Source: Methanosarcinales archaeon (GTDB lineage Archaea > Halobacteriota > Syntropharchaeia > Alkanophagales > Methanospirareceae). From it: 7,100 bases of DNA. Shown one piece after another: positions 1-4,724 of this stretch. The stretch lies in the NCBI GenBank assembly GCA_025464585.1, contig JAODGL010000197.1, forward strand, positions 1 to 7,100, read 5' to 3'. The position numbers were made by a program, and so were the translations under genes. Position 1 is the stretch's first letter. Each line of letters begins with the position of its first letter. The notes under the pieces are model-generated. The model saw only the letters and a list, made by a program, of their open reading frames with translations, ran no database searches and was not told where the DNA came from.

Positions 1-1224
1 TTTGTAATGCCAAGGAGCGTTTTAGCAGGAACAATCCATCACATCAACTTCAGAAAATTTAAAAAGCCACCTATAAAGCTAATCAAAATAATTGATTTAG
101 AGGATGTGAATCCTCTCTTCAATATGCCTTCTTGTGTGCTAATTGGATTAAAAGATGGTACAACTGAATACCCAGTATTATCAGAAAGGTATGCAGGCGA
201 GTTACATGATAGAAATCTCAAATTCTCTGAAGCAAAGGCAAGATTATCTACGGAGGTTTGTAAATACATTCCCCCGGACTTCTCAGCAGAACCTTCATGT
301 TACTTCGATAAATTCAAGGTAGGTGCGAGTATATTCCCAAGGTCGCTTTATTTTGTAAATATTATTTCGCACACAAACTTACAAGCTACTGTGAAAACCT
401 CCTCTGAGATTTATCACATGGTTAAAGAGCCATGGAAAATTGTATTAGAAGGTTGCGTGGAGGATGATTTTCTGTATGCCACATTGTTGGCTTGGGAGAT
501 AATTCCTTTTGGCTATATTAAACTTCATCCAGTCATACTTCCGATTAGAGAGCATTTTAATGGGTATAGGTTATTAAATTCAAATGAATTACAAAGAGCG
601 GGGTTTACAGGCGCTGACGAATGGCTTGAGAAAGCAGAGGAGATTTGGCGCGAAAGAAGGACAGAAAAATCAAAAAAGCGCTTCCCAAGTTTATTGGCTA
701 GATTAAACTACAATAATCTCCTTACAATTCAGGACCCATCCAGGAGATACGTTGTATTATACAATGCAACTGGTACCAATTTGGTCTCCTGTGTTATTGA
801 TAAGTCATCGCTACCCTGTTTCATAGCAAATGGAAAAGAAGTAAAACCAAAAGGTTTTATTGTGGATGTCAAGACATGGTTTTTTGAAACTGAAAATGAG
901 ATGGAAGCATATTACGTATGTGCTATTTTTAACTCCGAAATAATTAACGAGCTAATAAAACCTTTACAACCAAGAGGACTTTTTGGTGCTCGTGCTATTC
1001 ATAGAAGACCATTACTTTTTGCAATACCTAAATATAACAGTAATGACGATATGCATCTAAAACTCGCTGATATTGGGAAAGAGTGTCATGAAAAAGTAAA
1101 AGCGATGAAATTTTTCCATAAGAACAATGTCAGAGCAGAAGTGAGAAATAAACTTAAAGGTGAAATAACGAAAGTAAACAAAATTGTATCAAAAATTATA
1201 AACATAAGAATGGAGGGCGAATAA
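1..1224 (+). CDS. Adenine-specific DNA methyltransferase, C-terminal part (TaqI/Eco57I-like, type II or IIG), 5' end cut by window
   Basis: The frame is open from base 1, and the first Met is at base 7, so the protein probably begins outside the window. The roughly 405 visible residues look like the target-recognition and C-terminal region of N6-adenine methylases of the TaqI/Eco57I class. The supporting segments are LLARLNYNNLLTIQDPSRRY (about 228-247), VVLYNATGTNLVSCVID (about 248-264), and the terminal block with FIVDVKTWFF, CAIFNSEIINELIKP and the RGLFGARAIHRRPL motif followed by FAIPKYN. That block is typical of the C-terminus of these enzymes. The SAM-binding and NPPY catalytic motifs are not visible and should lie upstream, so the window cannot show whether the enzyme is active. 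The stop is 1 bp before the next gene's best ATG, and that gene's ribosome binding site lies inside this reading frame, indicating an operon. Base composition looks more AT-rich than the aminotransferase and cbiO genes, consistent with a transferred restriction-modification module (inference). Confidence 0.72.
   Translation, partial: FVMPRSVLAGTIHHINFRKFKKPPIKLIKIIDLEDVNPLFNMPSCVLIGLKDGTTEYPVLSERYAGELHDRNLKFSEAKARLSTEVCKYIPPDFSAEPSCYFDKFKVGASIFPRSLYFVNIISHTNLQATVKTSSEIYHMVKEPWKIVLEGCVEDDFLYATLLAWEIIPFGYIKLHPVILPIREHFNGYRLLNSNELQRAGFTGADEWLEKAEEIWRERRTEKSKKRFPSLLARLNYNNLLTIQDPSRRYVVLYNATGTNLVSCVIDKSSLPCFIANGKEVKPKGFIVDVKTWFFETENEMEAYYVCAIFNSEIINELIKPLQPRGLFGARAIHRRPLLFAIPKYNSNDDMHLKLADIGKECHEKVKAMKFFHKNNVRAEVRNKLKGEITKVNKIVSKIINIRMEGE
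1212..1219 (+). promoter_or_regulatory. Strong Shine-Dalgarno site for an ATG at 1226
   Basis: GGAGGGCG lies 6 bases before ATG 1226. It is one of the best ribosome binding sites in the window. That ATG opens only an 11-codon frame ending in TGA at 1259-1261. The downstream gene body is in another frame, so this site marks the likely ancestral start of the frameshifted gene. Confidence 0.6.
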
Positions 1225-1244
1225 AATGCCCGCAGATATAAGAG

Positions 1245-1871
1245 TTGAAGAAGAGAGTTGAATCGAGTTGGGTTGTTACAGATAAGAAGGTTTATGGATT
1301 CCCAAAGAAGAAGGAGCAGGACATTTTAGTTCAGCCTCCACAAAATGGCACAAATGTATCTGTTGGACCTATCATGGCAATTAACGTGAGAAGTCAATTG
1401 AGCTCCATTGAGAATAATTATGACACACTATTTGAGAGGATATTTGCAGAAGCGTTGAATCTTCATAATAGGTTTCCCTATATGGTCTTAGGGTATTTCT
1501 ATTTACTTCCCAAGGTTGGATATGACTCAGATGCAGCAAAAGAAAATCGGGTGGTATTATCTGAGCGGTACAGCCTTGAAAAGTATATCTTAAGCTTTTT
1601 ATCTATCGCGAAGAGAACAAGCCCAAGCGATGTGCCTTGGAAATATGAGAAAGTATGCCTGTTGATTGTTGACTTTGAAAGCGACCCTCCGGAAGTTATG
1701 GATACTCTTCAAGTATTTCTGAGTGAAGGGCTGGTTAGCGAGAAATTTGCTCAGCTTTATACGTTTGAAGATTTAGCCATGAAGGATTTCTTTGATGAAC
1801 TGTACAAACTAATGGTGGAAAGATACTACTTATTGGTTAGCGGTTCAGCTCGCAAACCGCCAAACCGCTAA
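1245..1871 (+). CDS. Putative restriction endonuclease partner of the methyltransferase (hypothetical), probably frameshifted at its 5' end
   Basis: This is a 208-residue frame beginning at TTG 1245, which has no ribosome binding site. The strong site at 1212-1219 instead serves ATG 1226 in another frame (MPADIRVEEES, then stop). A 9-base direct repeat AGAGTTGAA occurs at 1241-1249 and 1254-1262. Removing the 13-base offset joins the frames as MPADIRVESSWVVTDKKVYG, so the original gene probably started at 1226. The assignment to restriction rests on its tight coupling to the methyltransferase and on a resemblance, from memory, of GPIMAINVRSQLSS and FPYMVLGYFYLLPK (about 42-55 and 77-90) to proteins beside adenine methylases. 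I see no convincing PD-(D/E)xK signature. The last residues (GSARKPPNR) come from the repeat cluster at 1835-1907, so the C-terminus may have been altered by repeat insertion. It could also be an unrelated accessory protein. The frame is long and clearly coding, but function is uncertain. Confidence 0.5.
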   Translation: MKKRVESSWVVTDKKVYGFPKKKEQDILVQPPQNGTNVSVGPIMAINVRSQLSSIENNYDTLFERIFAEALNLHNRFPYMVLGYFYLLPKVGYDSDAAKENRVVLSERYSLEKYILSFLSIAKRTSPSDVPWKYEKVCLLIVDFESDPPEVMDTLQVFLSEGLVSEKFAQLYTFEDLAMKDFFDELYKLMVERYYLLVSGSARKPPNR

Positions 1872-1907
1872 CCCTCTAAACCGCTATTCTCCGTGAACTC
1901 TGCGGTT
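1835..1907. repeat. AAACCGC repeat cluster forming two hairpins between convergent genes (possible bidirectional terminator)
   Basis: GGTTAGCGGTT at 1835-1845 is perfectly complementary to AACCGCTAACC at 1863-1873, with a 17-base loop. A second hairpin pairs AACCGC at 1879-1884 with GCGGTT at 1902-1907. AAACCGC occurs three times in direct orientation, at 1854, 1862 and 1878. The cluster contains the stop codons of both convergent genes (1869-1871 on +, 1906-1908 on -) and fills the intergenic gap, so it may act as a terminator in both directions. No long T-run follows, so that role is inferred. Confidence 0.5.
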
Positions 1908-3021
1908 AATCTGAAAATGTAAAGTTATTTTCTATCAGCACTTCTTCCAACGCCTCGACAGTTCTCAACACTTCCTTCTCTGTTATATTCCCCATCGTGG
2001 CTATCCTGAATATCTTACCCTTCAGTTTACCCTGACCCCCTGCAACTATTACACCTCTCTTTCTCATACCTCCCCTGAGTTGCTCATCCGTGATACCGTT
2101 AGCAAAAGGAATGTTAATCGCAGTGACGGTATTAGAATAATCGCTTATTTCGTTTAATCGCGGGAATAAGCTGAGTTCCAGGTTAGTAACCGCATCTCGA
2201 ACTATCTTTGCCAGCATCCTGTGCCTTTCTATCCTTTTCTCCATGCCCTCCTCTTTTATCACTGCTAAAGCTTCTTTGAGTGCGAAAAAAAGAGGCAAAG
2301 CAGGCGTGTAGGGCGTTTGTTTCTTCTCTAAATTCTTCTTATACGCAATAAGGTCCATGTAATAGGGTCTTTTTTTGTTATCACGCATCAAATCCCACGC
2401 GTGCTCGCTAACTGAGATTGCGGACAGCCCGGGTGGCGCACCCAGACATTTTTGCGAGCCCACAATGGCTATATCTGCACCAAGCTCATCCACCGGGACC
2501 TCATCACCACCTATGGAGGTTATGCAATCGAGCACGAAAACAGCATCATGCTTGCTCGCAAGTTTTCCCACTTCCTTCGCAGGGTTGAGAATACCAGTGG
2601 ACGTTTCATTATGCACCATAGTAATTACTTTAGGATTAGCACAGTTTTCCAACGCTTCCTTTACCGCTTCTAATTCTATTGAACTCCCCCATTCGACATT
2701 CACAGGTGTAACTGCGTCTGCTTTATACTTATCAGCGATTTCTTTAAACCGCTCACCAAATTTGCCATTTGCTATGCACACTATTCCTGATTCATTACCA
2801 AGAAGATTTCCTATTGCGGCTTCCATTGCACATGTTCCCGAGCCACTTAGCACAAAGAGGTCGTTCCTCGTTTGAAATATGTCCTTAAGCGATTCCACTA
2901 CCTCTTCGTACATCGCTCCAAATTCGTCTCCACGGTGGTATATCATCGGCTTTGACATCGTACTCAAAATGCGTGGTAATACCGGCACCGGTCCCGGAAT
3001 CATTAACAATTCTTCTTCCAT
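1906..3021 (-). CDS. Class V PLP-dependent aminotransferase (alanine-glyoxylate / serine-pyruvate type)
   Basis: This is a complete 371-residue protein of normal length for the family. It is a soluble fold-type I enzyme that should transfer an amino group between a small amino acid (Ala, Ser, Asp or phosphoserine) and a keto acid. Visible landmarks are the N-terminal LLMIPGPVPVLPRIL (5-19), the cofactor phosphate loop SGSGT (59-63), HNETSTG (137-143), FVLDCITSIGGD (162-173) with D165 to bind the pyridine nitrogen, and GSQKCLGAPPG (188-198) with K191 as the Schiff-base lysine. The C-terminal small domain contains RGVIVAGGQGKLKGKIFRIA. Class V enzymes of methanogens have been linked to phosphoserine formation and broad aspartate/alanine transamination, so substrate cannot be named here. 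Its ATG lies 2 bases after the restored stop of the decayed PaREP1-type gene upstream. Its own Shine-Dalgarno is weak, suggesting it was once translationally coupled and is expressed from the promoter near 3416-3425. It converges with the restriction gene. Confidence 0.9.
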   Translation of the reverse strand: MEEELLMIPGPVPVLPRILSTMSKPMIYHRGDEFGAMYEEVVESLKDIFQTRNDLFVLSGSGTCAMEAAIGNLLGNESGIVCIANGKFGERFKEIADKYKADAVTPVNVEWGSSIELEAVKEALENCANPKVITMVHNETSTGILNPAKEVGKLASKHDAVFVLDCITSIGGDEVPVDELGADIAIVGSQKCLGAPPGLSAISVSEHAWDLMRDNKKRPYYMDLIAYKKNLEKKQTPYTPALPLFFALKEALAVIKEEGMEKRIERHRMLAKIVRDAVTNLELSLFPRLNEISDYSNTVTAINIPFANGITDEQLRGGMRKRGVIVAGGQGKLKGKIFRIATMGNITEKEVLRTVEALEEVLIENNFTFSD

Positions 3022-3023
3022 TT

Positions 3024-3376
3024 TTAGTCTACGTAACCGTTCCAGCTTGCTTTTATCTTTTTGCTCTTCAACTTATCAATTAACTTCTCGATATCTGCTG
3101 CAACAATTTCTACCGCTTCTTTATTCATTTGTGCTTCATAAAATTTCTATGTAAGCCATTCGCAACAGTAAAAAGTCTAACAATCTCTTTATCTCGACTC
3201 TCTCTTGAAAGCCTGCTTATGAAGTCCCATAAACTTCCATGCTGCTCCAACTTCAGTCCTCTCATTGCTCCAATCCTCTTTACCGCAATCTCTTCGGGCA
3301 GGTATCCTATTTCCTCTGCCTTTTTTCTTAGCTTCAACCCAAGCTTTTGTGGCAGGATAACAGATGTAGCTTCCAT
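3024..3376 (-). pseudogene. PaREP1-family (HEPN-like) gene remnant, internal deletion plus C-terminal frameshift
   Basis: ATG 3376 is preceded at 7 bases by GAGGGGTG and by a TATA box. The open frame runs 83 codons to a stop at 3125-3127. It begins like PaREP1-type proteins (MEATSVILPQKLGLKLRKKA) and then jumps directly to the family's C-terminal half (RGLKLEQHGSLWDFISRLS, then VANGLHRNF). The usual middle section of about 40 residues, which normally carries the GDyxQASEKxWGAA-like helix, is missing without loss of frame. After NF the frame breaks. One extra T in the TTTT run near 3139-3142 would restore NFYEAQMNKEAVEIVAADIE and carry the protein to a stop at 3024-3026, 2 bases before the aminotransferase ATG. 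An 83-residue product could still be made, but it would lack core helices. PaREP1 proteins are poorly characterised; a HEPN-type relationship is a family-level inference. Confidence 0.6.
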
Positions 3377-3383
3377 GATTATG

Positions 3384-3391
3384 CACCCCTC
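3384..3391 (-). promoter_or_regulatory. Shine-Dalgarno site fixing the start of the PaREP1-type gene at 3376
   Basis: On the minus strand GAGGGGTG ends 7 bases before ATG 3376. This rejects the longer open frame that reaches 3637, because the part upstream is the antisense of the tRNA gene. Confidence 0.65.
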
Positions 3392-3415
3392 AATATAGTT
3401 TTTTATAATTATAAT

Positions 3416-3425
3416 GATATATAAA
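3416..3425 (-). promoter_or_regulatory. Archaeal TATA box for the PaREP1-remnant/aminotransferase operon
   Basis: TTTATATATC on the minus strand matches the archaeal TATA consensus. A start about 26 bases downstream would fall near 3394, just ahead of the Shine-Dalgarno site at 3384-3391. The surrounding 3394-3425 stretch is strongly AT-rich. I see no better promoter directly upstream of the aminotransferase, so this one probably serves both. Confidence 0.5.
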
Positions 3426-3449
3426 CTTGTACTATAACGGTAGATAAAG

Positions 3450-3513
3450 ATGAGAAGAAAGATGGAGGTATATCTGGGCACTTCGCTAATTTCAGCGCTA
3501 TTTGAGAAAAAAA
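3450..3513 (+). pseudogene. 5' scrap of a PIN-domain (VapC-type) toxin gene abutting the tRNA
   Basis: The frame from ATG 3450 reads MRRKMEVYLGTSLISALFEK, which is the first beta strand and helix of a PIN nuclease. It ends where the tRNA gene begins at 3514. It aligns with the start of the second PIN remnant (6885, minus strand): about 47 of 56 bases match by eye. The first acidic catalytic residue of the PIN fold, Asp in YLDTS of the other copy, is Gly here (GGC instead of GAC). No further PIN sequence is seen beyond the tRNA. The open frame continues through the tRNA to 3752, but that part is an artefact. Confidence 0.6.
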
Positions 3514-3588
3514 GGGCTCGTGGCTTAGCTTGGATAAAGCACCGGCCTTCTAAGCCGGGGATCGCGGGTTCGAATCCCGCCGAGTCCG
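3514..3588 (+). tRNA. tRNA-Arg, anticodon TCT
   Basis: A complete 75-base cloverleaf reads arginine AGA/AGG codons. The acceptor GGGCTCG (3514-3520) pairs with CGAGTCC (3581-3587) with one G-T wobble. The D stem is GCTT/AAGC. The anticodon stem CCGGC/GCCGG encloses loop CTTCTAA with anticodon TCT. The variable loop is 5 bases (GGATC), and the T arm GCGGG-TTCGAAT-CCCGC is perfect. The discriminator base is G3588, and CCA is not encoded (TCC follows). There is no intron. The gene converges on cbiO with a 35-base gap. Its upstream flank is the PIN remnant, so its promoter must lie within or before that scrap; GAGGTATATC (3465-3474) is one weak TATA candidate. Confidence 0.95.
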
Positions 3589-3623
3589 TCCATGATGAAA
3601 AAATGACAAGCGAAGGACAGATT

Positions 3624-4538
3624 TTAATGGTGCCCATACTTACTTCTCAATTTATTCACCTCCTCATGCGTGTGCTCGTGGATATGCAGATGAATGTGTC
3701 CTCCATTCACCTCCACCGTCCTCGTCAGGTGCTCAATCGCCTCGTCTATTGACAGAGGCAGCTCTTCGCAATTATAGCCAAAACACCTTAACACTTCAAA
3801 CAGCTTGAACACCTCAGGAACTTCCAGATTATTCTCCTTTAACAATTCAAAATCCGAAAATATCTTCTGTGACGTGCCTTCTGCAATTATCTTCTTATTC
3901 AGGACGTATACCCGGTCTGCAAGCTCAGGAACAGCATTTACGTCATGTGTGGCGATCACAATGGTAATCCCATCCCGTTCGTTCAAATCCTTTACAATTC
4001 CTACCAATTCTGCCCTGCTCCTTGGATCAAGATTAGCAGTGGGCTCGTCAAGCACCAATACCTCAGGCTCCATAGACATGACCGCCGCCAATGCTGCTTT
4101 CTTCTTCTCGCCATAACTGAGATGATGAGGACATCTGTTTTCATAGCCTGAAAGTCTGAGTGCCAAAAGAGCCTTTTTAACTCTCTCACGAACTTCTTCC
4201 TCTTTTAATCCCAGATTCATAGGACCAAAAGCGAGGTCATCGAAAAGCGTAGGCATGAACAATTGGTCATCCGGGTCTTGAAAAACAATTCCTACTTCTC
4301 TTATTATATCTTCTCTTTTCGCCTTATCCACGCACTTACCAAATACTTCCACTTCTCCATCACTACCTCGCAGAATTCCGTTAAGGTGCAACAAAAAAGT
4401 CGTTTTCCCTGCCCCGTTCGGTCCAACTATCGCAACTCTCTCTCCCTCATACACAGCCATATTCACGTCTTCCAACGCTCTTGTGCCATCCGAATACGTG
4501 TAACTGAGGTCTCGCACGGTTATCGCTTCTCTTTTCAA
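3624..4538 (-). CDS. cbiO: Energy-coupling factor / cobalt-nickel ABC transporter ATP-binding protein (CbiO type)
   Basis: This complete 304-residue cytoplasmic ATPase is of the type that drives ECF importers, here probably for cobalt or nickel together with CbiM/CbiQ-like membrane partners. Motifs are Walker A GPNGAGKTT (39-47), the Q-loop FQDPDDQ (86-92) typical of the CbiO/EcfA group, signature LSYGEKKKAA (140-149), Walker B LVLDEPTANLD (161-171) and switch H198 in ATHD. A region of about 80 residues follows the ATPase core and ends in a His-rich tail (HIHLHIHEHTHEE, 281-293, then YGHH at 301-304), which suggests metal binding. It starts at TTG 4538, chosen because GAGAGGT lies 7 bases upstream and the ATPase fold begins at once. 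No cbiM, cbiN or cbiQ is present: its neighbours are a tRNA downstream and a divergent phospholipase D-like gene. I see no cobalamin or Ni/Co riboswitch in the short leader. The specific substrate is inferred; a general ECF role would also fit. Confidence 0.88.
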   Translation of the reverse strand: MKREAITVRDLSYTYSDGTRALEDVNMAVYEGERVAIVGPNGAGKTTFLLHLNGILRGSDGEVEVFGKCVDKAKREDIIREVGIVFQDPDDQLFMPTLFDDLAFGPMNLGLKEEEVRERVKKALLALRLSGYENRCPHHLSYGEKKKAALAAVMSMEPEVLVLDEPTANLDPRSRAELVGIVKDLNERDGITIVIATHDVNAVPELADRVYVLNKKIIAEGTSQKIFSDFELLKENNLEVPEVFKLFEVLRCFGYNCEELPLSIDEAIEHLTRTVEVNGGHIHLHIHEHTHEEVNKLRSKYGHH

Positions 4539-4545
4539 TTGTTTT

Positions 4546-4552
4546 ACCTCTC
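4546..4552 (-). promoter_or_regulatory. Shine-Dalgarno site fixing the TTG start of cbiO
   Basis: GAGAGGT on the minus strand lies 7 bases before TTG 4538. The next in-frame ATG is well inside the ATPase domain, so TTG is the supported start. Confidence 0.65.
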
Positions 4553-4590
4553 TCTTCTTATCACAGATATTTTATTTTAATATTACTTCT

Positions 4591-4600
4591 TATTATAAAT
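4591..4600 (-). promoter_or_regulatory. Candidate TATA box for cbiO in the divergent intergenic region
   Basis: ATTTATAATA on the minus strand lies about 55-60 bases upstream of the cbiO start and would place transcription start near 4568. The same AT-rich stretch read on the plus strand (TATTATAAAT) could serve the divergent phospholipase D-like gene. Another AT-rich run (TATTAAAATAAAATAT, minus strand, 4584-4569) is closer to cbiO and is an alternative. Confidence 0.4.
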
Positions 4601-4642
4601 TGGCTGCAAGAAACCACAGTCAAAAGAAGAATCGGGTCCGCA

Positions 4643-4675
4643 CCCAATAACAAAACCCACATTTAATGTATTGGG
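4643..4675 (+). other. Inverted repeat upstream of the phospholipase D-like gene
   Basis: CCCAATA (4643-4649) and TATTGGG (4669-4675) are perfect 7-base complements separated by 19 bases. The right arm covers the TTG at 4671 that would be the most upstream possible start of the downstream gene. It may be an operator or leader hairpin, or chance. Confidence 0.25.
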
Positions 4676-4724
4676 GTTAAAAGCAATTGAAGAACAAGAA
4701 CTAGAAAAACGCTTTGGTAAAGAA

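Noticed and set aside
2375..2875. Plus-strand 166-residue open frame
   Set aside because: Shadow of the well-supported aminotransferase on the opposite strand; low-complexity Ser-rich composition.
3377..3637. Minus-strand extension of the PaREP1-type frame to 170 residues
   Set aside because: This stretch is antisense to the tRNA gene (its translation contains AGFEPAIPGLEG-like text, a common artefact of reversed tRNA) and has no start signal; the Shine-Dalgarno site fixes the start at 3376.
3514..3752. Plus-strand continuation of the PIN scrap frame through the tRNA and into cbiO
   Set aside because: It is a read-through of the tRNA gene and the antisense of cbiO, with no PIN resemblance.
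4541..4670. Metal or cobalamin riboswitch upstream of cbiO
   Set aside because: The leader from the likely transcription start is only about 30 bases and AT-rich, with no room for a known aptamer.
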